A DNA stretch of 42,911 nucleotides from an uncultured Janibacter sp. (GTDB lineage: Bacteria; Actinomycetota; Actinomycetes; Actinomycetales; Dermatophilaceae): NCBI GenBank assembly GCA_946222495.1, contig CAMICF010000003.1:1-42911 (forward strand), given 5' to 3'. Under the pieces are notes generated by a model. The model had not been told where the DNA came from, did not search any database, and saw only the letters and a list, made by a program, of their open reading frames with translations. A program made the position numbers and the translations under genes. This document shows, in pieces, positions 1 through 8,240 of the stretch. The first letter of the stretch is position 1. The number at the start of each line of letters is the position of its first letter.

Positions 1-182
1 CGGCCGAGCAGTTCATGCAGTGGTTCATCAAGGAGCAGGTCGAGGAGGTCGCGACGATGAACGACCTGCTCACCGTCGCCCGCCGCAGCAAGGACGACGT
101 CAACGACATCGAGGCCTACGTCGAGCGCGACCTCACGGCCGCGGGCCCCGACACCACCGCCCCCAAGCAGGCCGGCGAGTGA
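1..182 (+). CDS. Ferritin, C-terminal fragment
   Basis: Reading from base 3 gives a 59-residue C-terminal end, stop TGA at 180-182; the gene begins before the window. The fragment EQFMQWFIKEQVEEVATMND followed by a short helix and a charged tail is typical of helix D and the C-terminus of bacterial non-haem ferritins of the FtnA type. These are cytosolic 24-subunit shells that oxidise Fe2+ and store the mineral. The ferroxidase residues lie mostly in the missing part, so only family membership is supported. The Pro/Thr/Ala tail after the last helix is unremarkable. The next gene faces it only three bases beyond the stop. Confidence 0.8.
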   Translation, partial: AEQFMQWFIKEQVEEVATMNDLLTVARRSKDDVNDIEAYVERDLTAAGPDTTAPKQAGE

Positions 183-185
183 CGA

Positions 186-839
186 TCAGCGTGAGCTGAC
201 CCGGACCCGGTCGCCCTCGACCGCGAAGGTCACCTCCGCCAACGACTCCACGACGAGGTCGGCGTCCGCCAGGGCGTCGGCCTCGCTCGTCGTCGTCACG
301 GCGAGCACCGCGCAGCCGGCGGCCCTCGCGGCGGCGACGCCGCTCGGCGCGTCCTCGCAGACGATGCAGTCCGCCGGGTCGACGCCCAGCCGCCGGGCCG
401 CCTCGACGAAGGGGTCCGGCGCGGGCTTGCCCCGCTCCACGTCCTCGATCGTCACGACCTCGTCGATCTCGACGCCGGCAGCCGCAAGCCGCACCCGGGC
501 CAGGTCGCGCGTCGCCGACGTGGCGACCGCGATCGGCGCCCCCGCGAGGGCGGCGACGGCCGCCAGCACCCCGGGCAGCGCCACGACCCCGTCGACGTCA
601 GCCAGCTCGAGCTCCTCGATGCGGGCGAAGGCCGCGTCCGGGTCCAGGTGCGGCGCCACCGCGGCGATGATCGAGGCGGCGGGGACCCCGTGGTGACCGT
701 CGAGCCGCTCGGGCGCGACGTCGTGCTCCTCAGCCCACCGCACCCACGAGCGGACCACCGAGCCGGTGGAGTCGACGAGGGTCCCGTCGTTGTCGAAGAT
801 CACGGCGGCGAAGGTGCGGTCGAAGAGGGTGTCACTCAC
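186..839 (-). CDS. HAD-superfamily phosphatase (beta-phosphoglucomutase-like)
   Basis: A 217-residue protein from GTG at 839. Motif I is FDNDGTLVDS near residues 15-24, with the nucleophile Asp and the acid/base Asp two residues later. Motif II is the Thr/Ser in VATSATRDL. The motif III Lys is in RGKPAPDPF, and motif IV is CEDAPSGVAAARAAG. A small helical cap follows motif I, as in subfamily IA/PGMB-like phosphatases acting on sugar phosphates or other small phosphomonoesters; the substrate cannot be read from sequence. A longer frame to 878 exists, but it would overlap the divergent SDR gene and adds only low-complexity Arg/Ser, so GTG 839 (MSDTLFDRTF) is preferred. Its 3' end is three bases from the ferritin stop (convergent). 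Confidence 0.85.
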   Translation of the reverse strand: MSDTLFDRTFAAVIFDNDGTLVDSTGSVVRSWVRWAEEHDVAPERLDGHHGVPAASIIAAVAPHLDPDAAFARIEELELADVDGVVALPGVLAAVAALAGAPIAVATSATRDLARVRLAAAGVEIDEVVTIEDVERGKPAPDPFVEAARRLGVDPADCIVCEDAPSGVAAARAAGCAVLAVTTTSEADALADADLVVESLAEVTFAVEGDRVRVSSR

Positions 840-848
840 CGCACCAAC

Positions 849-854
849 TATCCT
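849..854 (+). promoter_or_regulatory. -10 box TATCCT of the SDR gene
   Basis: TATCCT ends eight bases before the GTG start at 863, so the transcript would have almost no leader. No Shine-Dalgarno sequence is seen. It is one of a series of TANNNT boxes at this spacing in the window; here the spacer is slightly longer than the usual six. Confidence 0.4.
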
Positions 855-862
855 CGACGCTC

Positions 863-2371
863 GTGACCGAGCAGACACCGGGCGGCGTCGACCCCGACGA
901 CCTGGCCACCACCCTTCGCGTCCTCGGCATGCTCCACGAGCTGCCCGCCGGCCACGAGGACATCGCGGCGGTCAAGCGCGCCACTGGCTCGATGCACAAC
1001 CGCGTGAAGAAGGCCCGCCGCCGCGAGGCGCGGCAGGCCGAGCGCGGGCCCAAGGTGGCCCACGACCAGAAGATCCTCGACGCGACGGCGACCGGCTCAC
1101 CGATGCGCATCGACGACGAGACGAAGGGGATCCCCCTCACCTCCTCGACCGGCGCCCGCTACGCGGGAGAGCTCCAGATCCCGCGTGGCTGCTACATGTG
1201 CCATGCGGACTACACGCTCGTCGACGCCTTCTACCACTGGCTCTGCCCGGACTGCGCGGCCCTGAGCCACGTGCGGCGCGACCAGGGCACCGACCTGCGC
1301 GGCCGGCGCGCGCTGCTCACCGGCGGCCGGGCCAAGATCGGGATGTACATCGCCCTCCGTCTGCTGCGCGACGGCGCGGATCTGACGATCACGACCCGTT
1401 TCCCGCGCGACGCGGCCCGTCGCTTCGCCGAGCTGTCGGACTCCCCCGAGTGGATCGACCGGCTGACGATCATCGGGATCGACCTGCGCGACCCGACCCA
1501 GGTCGTCGCGCTCACCGACGAGGTCGCTGCCGCAGGGCCGCTCGACATCCTCATCAACAACGCCTGCCAGACCGTGCGCCGCTCCCCCGGCTCCTACTCG
1601 AGCCTCGTCGACGGCGAGTCCCAGCCGCTGGATACCGGCGGCCCGACGCCGAGGATGCTCACCTTCGACCGGGTGAGCGAGGCGCACCCGGCGGCCCTCA
1701 TCGGCACCCTCGGGGAGCACCCGGTGGCGCACGCGGACGTCGCCTCGCAGAGCGCCGCAGACCTCACCCGGCTGGCGCTGAGCGCCGGCAACGCCTCGCT
1801 CGAGGCGCACCTCGACGGCACCGCGGTCGACGCCGGCGGGCTGCTCCCCGACGTCGTCACGACGAACTCGTGGAAGCAGACCGTCGACGAGGTCGACCCG
1901 CTCGAGCTCCTCGAGGTGCAGATGTGCAACTCGGTCGCCCCCTTCCTCCTCGTCTCGCGGCTGCGCCCGGTGATGCGGGCCGCGGTGGAGCGGCGCCGGG
2001 CGTCGGTCGGCGATGCCGCCCGGGCCTACGTCGTCAACGTCTCGGCGATGGAGGGGCAGTTCTCGCGGCGGTACAAGGGCGCCGGCCACCCACACACGAA
2101 CATGGCCAAGGCCGCGCTCAACATGCTCACCCGCACCTCCGCCGGGGAGATGTTCACGACCGACCGGATCCTCATGACGGCCGTCGACACGGGGTGGATC
2201 ACCGACGAGCGGCCGCACCACGAAAAGCTCGAGATCGCCGCCCAGGGCTGGCACGCGCCGCTCGACCTCGTCGACGGCGCCGCCCGCGTCTACGACCCGA
2301 TCGTGCGCGGCGAGCGCGGCGAGGACCTGCACGGGGCCTTCCTCAAGAACTTCGAGCCGTACGCCTGGTAG
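863..2371 (+). CDS. SDR-family oxidoreductase with N-terminal zinc-ribbon motif, non-canonical active site
   Basis: 502 residues. The first ~100 are basic and helical. A Cys4 cluster follows: C110-x2-C113 ... C128-x2-C131 (CYMC and CPDC), looking like a zinc ribbon. From about 145 a Rossmann short-chain dehydrogenase begins, with the glycine motif TGGRAKIG and NNACQT in place of NNAG. The catalytic Ser may be in VVNVSAMEG. The classical YxxxK is not present: the Lys (K416, in HTNMAK) has Thr412 where Tyr belongs. There is also a long insertion between the NNA motif and the Ser. It could be a degenerate dehydrogenase or a cofactor-binding protein. Substrate and role are unknown. It is transcribed divergently from the HAD gene. 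Confidence 0.75.
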   Translation: MTEQTPGGVDPDDLATTLRVLGMLHELPAGHEDIAAVKRATGSMHNRVKKARRREARQAERGPKVAHDQKILDATATGSPMRIDDETKGIPLTSSTGARYAGELQIPRGCYMCHADYTLVDAFYHWLCPDCAALSHVRRDQGTDLRGRRALLTGGRAKIGMYIALRLLRDGADLTITTRFPRDAARRFAELSDSPEWIDRLTIIGIDLRDPTQVVALTDEVAAAGPLDILINNACQTVRRSPGSYSSLVDGESQPLDTGGPTPRMLTFDRVSEAHPAALIGTLGEHPVAHADVASQSAADLTRLALSAGNASLEAHLDGTAVDAGGLLPDVVTTNSWKQTVDEVDPLELLEVQMCNSVAPFLLVSRLRPVMRAAVERRRASVGDAARAYVVNVSAMEGQFSRRYKGAGHPHTNMAKAALNMLTRTSAGEMFTTDRILMTAVDTGWITDERPHHEKLEIAAQGWHAPLDLVDGAARVYDPIVRGERGEDLHGAFLKNFEPYAW

Positions 2372-2409
2372 GTCGCTGCAGCGGGTTCGTCCCCTTGACA
2401 TGATTTCGA

Positions 2410-2432
2410 ACGTGTCAGGAGTCCTGACATGT
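2410..2432. terminator. Inverted repeat downstream of the SDR gene
   Basis: Arms ACGTGTCAGG and CCTGACATGT pair over ten bases (one G-U) around a three-base loop. It lies 39 bases after the SDR stop and about 95 bases before the fdh -10 box. It may be the SDR terminator (no T-run) or an operator. A TTGACA at 2395-2400 lies just upstream, but no convincing -10 follows at the right distance. Confidence 0.4.
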
Positions 2433-2437
2433 GGCCC

Positions 2438-2477
2438 GGTCTCGAGGCTCGGGCGTGGACGCCCTCGCACCTCGACC
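2438..2477. repeat. Dispersed palindromic repeat, GGTTTCGAGGCTCG family, copy 1
   Basis: GGTCTCGAGGCTCGG ... CCTCGCACCTCGACC: inverted outer ends (GGT..CGAGG / CCTCG..ACC). It matches copies at 19385, 21235 and 38845 and a partial copy at 6355. Short non-coding repeats of this general kind are common in high-GC Actinobacteria. Confidence 0.6.
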
Positions 2478-2526
2478 AACGTGCGGACGGCCCCGGCCCT
2501 GCCTCCTCACTCGCGGGAATTGGGGA

Positions 2527-2532
2527 TACGGT
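2527..2532 (+). promoter_or_regulatory. Candidate -10 box of the fdh operon
   Basis: TACGGT (TANNNT) lies 36 bases before the fdhA ATG, which leaves a leader of about 30 bases containing the ribosome site GAAGGGAG at 2552-2559. No clear -35 hexamer is seen. Confidence 0.35.
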
Positions 2533-2568
2533 GAGGGCTGTCACGTCCTGACGAAGGGAGAGGCTCCG

Positions 2569-5500
2569 ATGGCTCCGAAGGACTCGACGTTCCTGGGGTG
2601 GCCCGTGCTGCGCCAGCTGGCGTCCGGAGACTTCCTCGGCCGCGGCACCGCGGTCACCTCCCGCAGGACCCGTGAGATGGAGCCGCGCACCGCGTCGGCC
2701 GACCGCGTCGTCCAGAGCGTGTGCCCCTACTGCGCCGTCGGCTGCGGCCAGCGGGTCTTCGTCAAGGACGACAAGGTCATCCAGATCGAGGGCGACCCGG
2801 ACTCGCCGGTGAGCCGAGGGCGGTTGTGCCCCAAGGGCGCCGCCAGCGAGCAGCTGGTCAACTCCCCTTCGCGCCAGACCCACATGCTCTACCGGGCGCC
2901 CGGCGCGACGGAGTTCGAGCGGATCGATCTCGACACCGCACTCGACATGCTCGCGGACCGCTACCTCGAGGCCCGCGCCAACGGCTGGCAGGAGCACGAC
3001 GACGAAGGGCGCCGCCTGTGGCGCACGATGGGGATCGCCTCGCTCGGGGGAGCCACCCTCGACAACGAGGAGAACTACCTCATGAAGAAGCTGTACACGG
3101 CTTCGGGGGCGATCCAGATCGAGAACCAGGCGCGTATTTGACACTCCGCCACGGTTCCCAGTCTGGGATCCTCCTTCGGGCGCGGCGGCGCCACCCAGTC
3201 CCTCCAGGACATGGCCAACGCGGACTGCATCATCATCCAGGGCTCGAACATGGCCGAGTGCCACCCGGTGGGCTTCCAGTGGGTGTCCGAGGCGAAGGCC
3301 CGTGGGGCCAGGGTCATCCACGTCGACCCGCGCTTCACCCGCACCTCGGCGATCGCCGACACGCACGCCGCGATCCGGGCGGGCTCCGACGTCGTCCTCC
3401 TCGGCGCGCTCATCAACCACGTCCTGAGCCAGGACCTGTACTTCCACGACTACGTCGTCGCCTACACGAATGCCGCGACGCTCGTCGGTGAGGACTTCGT
3501 CGACACCGAGGACCTCGACGGGATCTTCTCCGGCTACGACCCGGAGACGGGGAAGTACGACATGTCCACGTGGGCGTACGCGGAGCCCGAGCACAAGGAC
3601 TCGGGCGACGGCACGATCGGCGGCCCGCGCGGTGGCCACGAGCACGGCGCGAGCCAGGCCGCCCGCGCCGCGGGTGACGAGCTCGGCGGTGCCGGTGCGG
3701 CGCTCGGGCACGGCGACGTCATCCGCGACGAGACGCTGCAGCACCCGCGCTCGGTCTTCCAGGTCCTCAAGCGGCACTACGCGCGCTACACACCGGAGAT
3801 GGTCGAGGAGGTGTGCGGCATCCCACAGGCGCAGTTCCACGAGATCGCCGACGCGCTCACCGCCAACTCCGGCCGCGAGCGCACCACCTGCTTCGCCTAT
3901 GCCCTCGGCTGGACCCAGCACAGCCTGGGCGCGCAGTTCATCCGCACCGCGGCGATCCTCCAGCTGCTCATGGGCAACATGGGTCGCCCCGGCGGCGGGA
4001 TCATGGCGCTGCGCGGGCACGCGAGCATCCAAGGGTCGACGGACATCCCGACGCTCTTCAACCTCCTCCCGGGGTACCTGCCGATGCCGACGGCCGGTCA
4101 GCACGACACCTACGAGGAGTACCTGGCGAGCATCGCCTCCCCGATGCAGAAGGGCTTCTGGGCCGAGGCGCCCGCGTACACCGCGAGCCTCCTCAAGTCC
4201 TGGTTCGGCGATGCCGCCACCCCGGACAACGACTTCTGCTTCGACTACCTCCCGCGGCTCACCGGCGCCCACGGCACCTACCAGACCGTGATGTCGATGC
4301 TCGAGGACGAGGTCGAGGGGTACTTCATCCTCGGGCAGAACCCCGCGGTCGGCTCCGCGCACGGCAAGATGCAGCGCCTCGCGATGACCCACCTCAAGTG
4401 GGTCGTCGTCCGGGACTTCCAGCTCATCGAGTCGGCGACCTTCTGGAAGGACTCCCCCGAGATCGCCAGCGGCGAGCTGCGGACCGAGGACATCGACACC
4501 GAGGTCTTCTTCTTCCCCGCGGCCAACCACGTCGAGAAGTCCGGCACCTTCACCCAGACGCAGCGGATGCTCCAGTGGCACCACCAGGCGGTCGAGCCGC
4601 CCGGCGACGCGCAGAGCGACCTGGAGTTCTTCCACGAGCTCGGCGTCCGCATCCGCGAGCGCCTGGCCGGGTCGACCGACGAGCGCGACCGTCCGCTGCT
4701 CGACATGACCTGGGACTACCCCAAGGACGAGCACGGCGAGACCGACGCCCGGGCCGTCCTCAAGGAGATCAACGGCTACCACCTCACCGGCGACCGGGCC
4801 GGCCAGCTCCTCGACACCTTCGTCGACATGAGGGACGACGGCTCCACCTCGGGCGGCTGCTGGATCTACACCGGCGTCTACGCCGGCGGCGTCAACAAGT
4901 CGGCCAACCGCGTCCCGGGCCAGGAGCAGGACGAGACGGCGGCGGACTGGGGCTGGGCCTGGCCGATGAACCGCCGGATCCTCTACAACCGTGCCTCCGC
5001 GGACCCGGAAGGGCGCCCGTGGAGCGAGCGCAAGAAGCACGTCTGGTGGGACGCGGCGGAGAAGAAGTGGGTCGGCAAGGACGTCCCCGACTTCCCCGTC
5101 GACCGCGACCCGTCCTTCCGTCCCGGGCCGGACGTCGGCGGGCCGGCGGCGATCGCCGGTGACGACCCCTTCATCATGCAGGCGGACGGCAAGGGCTGGC
5201 TCTATGCACCCAAGGGCATGGTCGACGGACCCCTGCCCACGCACTACGAGGCGCAGGAGTCCCCGGTCGAGAGCCCGCTGTACTCGCAGCAGAACAACCC
5301 GAGCCGTCTCACCTACCCCCGCAAGGACAACCTGTGGAGCCCGTCCGGCGCCGAGCCGGGGGCGGAGGTCTACCCCTTCGTCTTCACGACGTACCGGCTC
5401 ACGGAGCACCACACCGCGGGCGGGATGAGTCGCTGGCTGCCCTACCTCTCCGAGCTCCAGCCGGAGATGTTCTGCGAGGTTTCCCCGGAGCTCGCCGAGC

Positions 5501-5931
5501 AGCAGGGCCTCGTCAACGGCGAGTGGGCGACGATCGTCTCGGCGCGCAGCGCCATCGAGGCACGCGTCCTCGTCACCGAGCGGATGACCCCGCTGCGGAT
5601 CCAGGGACGCACGGTCCACCAGATCGGCCTGCCCTACCACTGGGGCGTCGGCCGTGACGCCGTCGTCGAGGGCGACGGCGCCAACGACCTCCTCGGCGTC
5701 GTCCTCGACCCCAATGTCCAGATCCAGGAGTCGAAGGTGGGTTCCTGCGACATCAGGCCCGGCCGCCGGCCCCGGGGCGAGGAGCTGCTGCGCCTCGTCG
5801 CCGAGTACCAGTCCCGGGCGGGCACCACGGTCGAGACGGGCAATGCCCGGCTCGACGAGGTCTCCCCGGAGATGGAGCGGGCCCGGGCCGCGACGGACCG
5901 AGAGACCACCGACACGGAAGGAGAGCGCTGA
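2569..5931 (+). CDS. fdhA: Formate dehydrogenase alpha subunit, selenocysteine-containing (FDH-N type)
   Basis: 1120 residues, read through the UGA at 3139-3141 as selenocysteine 191. It oxidises formate to CO2 at a bis-pyranopterin Mo/W centre. A [4Fe-4S] site is formed by C52, C55, C59 and C87 (CPYCAVGC ... CPKG). The Sec context RI-U-HSATV has the conserved His next to Sec, as in E. coli FdnG. Later blocks (GSNMAECHPVGFQW, YALGWTQH, RGHASIQGSTD, the C-terminal molybdopterin-dinucleotide domain VNGEWATI) complete the family pattern. The start ATG follows GAAGGGAG. The N-terminus lacks a Tat signal: RR occurs at 32-33 but no hydrophobic segment follows, so the subunit should stay in the cytoplasm. 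The stop overlaps the fdhB ATG by one base. Residues ~150-165 after the PETGKYDM segment hold a Gly/His/Ala-rich insertion compared with FdnG. Confidence 0.96.
3139..3141 (+). other. UGA selenocysteine codon of fdhA
   Basis: The UGA interrupts an otherwise continuous formate dehydrogenase frame at the family's active-site Sec/Cys position (residue 191; 196 in E. coli FdnG). Frame and homology continue directly afterwards (HSATV...GRGGATQSLQDMANAD). selA, selB, selD and tRNA-Sec are all in this window. Confidence 0.96.
3142..3171 (+). promoter_or_regulatory. Bacterial SECIS-like hairpin
   Basis: After an 11-base gap from the UGA, 3153-3171 folds into a hairpin: GGTTCCC pairs with GGGATCC (one mismatch) around an AGTCT apex. 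The gap length and the GGTT...GTCTG pattern resemble, from memory, the E. coli fdhF SECIS, where SelB binds the apical loop. It lies inside coding sequence. Confidence 0.8.
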
Positions 5932-7082
5932 TGGGCTATCTGCAGCGCCAGCTCGCCGGCCACACCGACCCGGCGACCGACGCGGGGTGGCAGGAGGCCC
6001 CGAGCCGCAAGGGATTCTTCACCGACACCTCCATCTGCATCGGCTGCAAGGCGTGCGAGGTCGCGTGCAAGGAGTGGAACGGGATCCCGCTCGACGGCCT
6101 CGCCACCAGCGGCAACTCCTACGACAACACCGGTGACCTCGGGGCGAGCACCTGGCGGCACGTCGCCTTCGTCGAGCAGAGCTCGGACCGGATCGCCGCC
6201 GCCCGGGAGTCCGGTCAGCGGCTCGTCGACCTCGGGATGCCCGGCCTCGGCACCCCGGCACCGACGGCCTCCGCTCCCGCCGGCTACGGCACGCTGCCCG
6301 CGCCGATCGAGGGGCACGGACCGTCGCTGGGCGACCTGCTCTCGGAGAAGGCGGGTTTCGAGGCTTCGGCCGCCGAGACGCGGGCCGATGGAGGGGTGGC
6401 CCGACTCAGGGAGCGAGGGACGAGCGACCAAGGGCCGCCTCTCCATGGCGCCACGTCCACCGGGAACCCGATCCCGGACTTCCGATGGCTCATGTCCTCC
6501 GACGTGTGCAAGCACTGCACCCACGCCGGGTGCCTCGACGTCTGCCCGACGGGGTCGCTCTTCCGCAGCGAGCACGGCACCGTCGTCGTCCAGGACGACA
6601 TCTGCAACGGGTGCGGCTACTGCGTCGGCGCCTGCCCCTTCGGCGTCATCGAGCGGCGCACCGACGCGAGCGTCAGCGTCCGCGCGGACGACCACGTGCC
6701 CAACATCGGTGTCGCCCAGAAGTGCACGCTCTGCTACGACCGCCTCGGCCACGACCAGACGCCCGCGTGCGCCCAGACCTGCCCGACGACGTCGATCAAG
6801 TTCGGTGCCCACGAGGACATGGTGAGCACCGCCCGCGAGCGCGTCACCCAGCTGCACGAGCAGGGTTTCACCGAGGCCCGGCTCTACGGCGCCAACGAGG
6901 AGGACGGTGTCGGCGGCACCGGGTCGGTCTTCCTCCTCCTCGACGAGCCGGAGGTCTACGGACTGCCGCCGGACCCGATCGTGCCCACCGCCCAGCTGCC
7001 CGAGATGTTCCGGGCCGCCGGCGTCGCCGGACTCGGCCTGCTCGGCGCCGTGGCCCTCTCCTTCCTCGGGGGCAGGTCGTGA
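5931..7082 (+). CDS. fdhB: Formate dehydrogenase iron-sulfur subunit
   Basis: 383 residues, electron-transfer subunit carrying four [4Fe-4S] clusters. The four Cys groups are CIGCKACEVAC (C36, C39, C42, C46), CKHCTHAGCLDVC, CNGCGYCVGAC and CTLCYDRLGHD...CAQTC. A single hydrophobic segment near the C-terminus (AGVAGLGLLGAVALSFL) probably anchors it beside the membrane subunit, as in FdnH. The ATG overlaps the fdhA stop by one base, indicating coupling. Between clusters 1 and 2 (residues ~65-180) there is a long Pro/Ala/Gly-rich insertion. Part of it (about 6355-6446) is two dispersed DNA repeats read in frame, with codons rare in this genome (AGG, CGA, CAA, CCT, CAT). Confidence 0.94.
   Translation: MGYLQRQLAGHTDPATDAGWQEAPSRKGFFTDTSICIGCKACEVACKEWNGIPLDGLATSGNSYDNTGDLGASTWRHVAFVEQSSDRIAAARESGQRLVDLGMPGLGTPAPTASAPAGYGTLPAPIEGHGPSLGDLLSEKAGFEASAAETRADGGVARLRERGTSDQGPPLHGATSTGNPIPDFRWLMSSDVCKHCTHAGCLDVCPTGSLFRSEHGTVVVQDDICNGCGYCVGACPFGVIERRTDASVSVRADDHVPNIGVAQKCTLCYDRLGHDQTPACAQTCPTTSIKFGAHEDMVSTARERVTQLHEQGFTEARLYGANEEDGVGGTGSVFLLLDEPEVYGLPPDPIVPTAQLPEMFRAAGVAGLGLLGAVALSFLGGRS
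6355..6380 (+). repeat. Partial GGTTTCGAGGCTCG-family repeat inside fdhB
   Basis: The sequence GGTTTCGAGGCTTCGGCCG matches the left half of the dispersed repeat seen whole at 38845. It is read in frame as GFEASAA and sits just before the 6388 hairpin repeat. Confidence 0.5.
6388..6446. repeat. 59-bp hairpin repeat inserted in fdhB
   Basis: The arms at 6388-6402 (ATGGAGGGGTGGCCC) and 6432-6446 (GGGCCGCCTCTCCAT) pair over 15 bases with two G-T wobbles. The centre, GAGCGAGGGACGAGCGACC, is direct-repeat-like. It is kept in frame as part of a low-conservation linker. It looks like a small dispersed (REP/MITE-like) element; no second copy lies in this window. Confidence 0.5.
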
Positions 7083-8218
7083 CGACCTCTCCCTTCGACA
7101 GCTACCGACCGCCCGAGCAGGGGCGGCGCCAACGCCGCGCCTCGGGTGTCCGCGGCGCCGTCACCGGCGCGGCCCGTGACCTCACGAAGGGAGGCCGGCG
7201 CGGCTGGCTCAACCGCGACGGTGGCGGCCGGCGGGAGGCGCCGGCGGTGCCGGACGCCGAGTTCTCCAGCTACTACGGCCAGTCCATCGTCAAGCCGGTG
7301 CCGTGGGACCACAAGATCTCGGCCTACCTCTTCGTCGGCGGCATCGCCGGCACCTCCGGCATCGTCCAGGCCGGTGCGGCCGCCACGGGCAACGCCGTCC
7401 TGCAACGCAATGCTCGCCTGACCGCGATGACGACCGTCGGGCTGAGCGGCATCGCGCTCGTCGCCGACCTCGGCCGCCCGGAGCGCTTCCTCAACATGAT
7501 GCGCACGGTGAAGCTCACCTCCCCGATGTCGGTCGGGACGTGGATCCTCTCCGCGTACGCGGGCTTCGCCGGCGTGACCACGGCCTCCGAGGTGCTCCGG
7601 CTCCTGCCCGAACGGGGCCCGGTCCGGGCGCTCGCCCGCATCACCGGTGCGCTGGACGGGCCCTCGACGGTCGGGCAGGCGATCTTCGGCGCACCGCTCG
7701 CCGCCTACACGGCCGTGCTGCTCGCCGACACGGCCCACCCGGTGTGGCACGAGAGCCGGCGGCAGCTCCCCTTCGTCTTCGTGGGGTCGGCCGCCCTCGC
7801 CTCCGGCGGCGTCCAGATGATCCTCACCCCCACGGCCCTCGCCGGCCCCGTCCGGCGGCTCGCCCTCCTCGGGGTGGGCACGGAGCTCGTCGCGATGCAC
7901 CGCCTCGAGCAGCACCTCGAGGACCTGCACATCGACGAGCCGATCACCGCGGGCCGGGGAGCGGCCAAGCTGCGCCTGGCCCGGGCGCTGACGATCGCGG
8001 GCGGCGCCGGGACCCTCCTCGCCGACCGCAGCCGTCTCCTCGCGATCGCCTCCGGCGCCGCGCTGGCCACGGCCTCCGCCCTGACCCGAGCCGGCATCGT
8101 CGAGGCGGGCATCGAGTCCGCCGAGGACCCCAAGTACACCGTCCGGGTCCAGAAGGACCGCCTCGAGGAGCGCCGCCGGCAGGGTGCCGTCCACGACAGC
8201 TCCGTGACGGTCCGGTAG
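7079..8218 (+). CDS. NrfD/PsrC-like membrane subunit of formate dehydrogenase
   Basis: 379 residues starting at GTG 7079, which overlaps the fdhB stop (GTGA). About 60 N-terminal residues are polar and basic. Then come roughly eight hydrophobic segments (ISAYLFVGGIAGTSGIVQ, LTAMTTVGLSGIALVADL, MSVGTWILSAYAGFAGV, and so on) in the NrfD/PsrC pattern, with the typical DLGRPERFLNMM loop. Proteins of this family pass electrons from an attached Fe-S subunit to menaquinone without haem. They replace the cytochrome b556 subunit of FdnI-type enzymes. A longer frame reaching back to 6485 exists but lies within fdhB. The operon order alpha, Fe-S, NrfD supports a quinone-reducing formate dehydrogenase. 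Confidence 0.88.
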   Translation: MTTSPFDSYRPPEQGRRQRRASGVRGAVTGAARDLTKGGRRGWLNRDGGGRREAPAVPDAEFSSYYGQSIVKPVPWDHKISAYLFVGGIAGTSGIVQAGAAATGNAVLQRNARLTAMTTVGLSGIALVADLGRPERFLNMMRTVKLTSPMSVGTWILSAYAGFAGVTTASEVLRLLPERGPVRALARITGALDGPSTVGQAIFGAPLAAYTAVLLADTAHPVWHESRRQLPFVFVGSAALASGGVQMILTPTALAGPVRRLALLGVGTELVAMHRLEQHLEDLHIDEPITAGRGAAKLRLARALTIAGGAGTLLADRSRLLAIASGAALATASALTRAGIVEAGIESAEDPKYTVRVQKDRLEERRRQGAVHDSSVTVR

Positions 8219-8240
8219 CACCCGACCAGTGGGAGATTCC

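Noticed and set aside
2395..2423. TTGACA at 2395 as the fdh promoter -35
   Set aside because: No acceptable -10 lies 16-19 bases downstream, and the hairpin at 2410 would fall in the spacer.
2431..3141. fdhA as a broken gene or two ORFs split by a stop at 3139
   Set aside because: The stop is UGA at the active-site Sec position, homology is continuous, a SECIS-like hairpin follows, and the Sec machinery is present.
2290..5640. 1116-residue open frame on the minus strand across fdhA
   Set aside because: Composition is Arg/Gly/Val/Leu-rich shadow sequence opposite a clear gene, with no recognisable domain.
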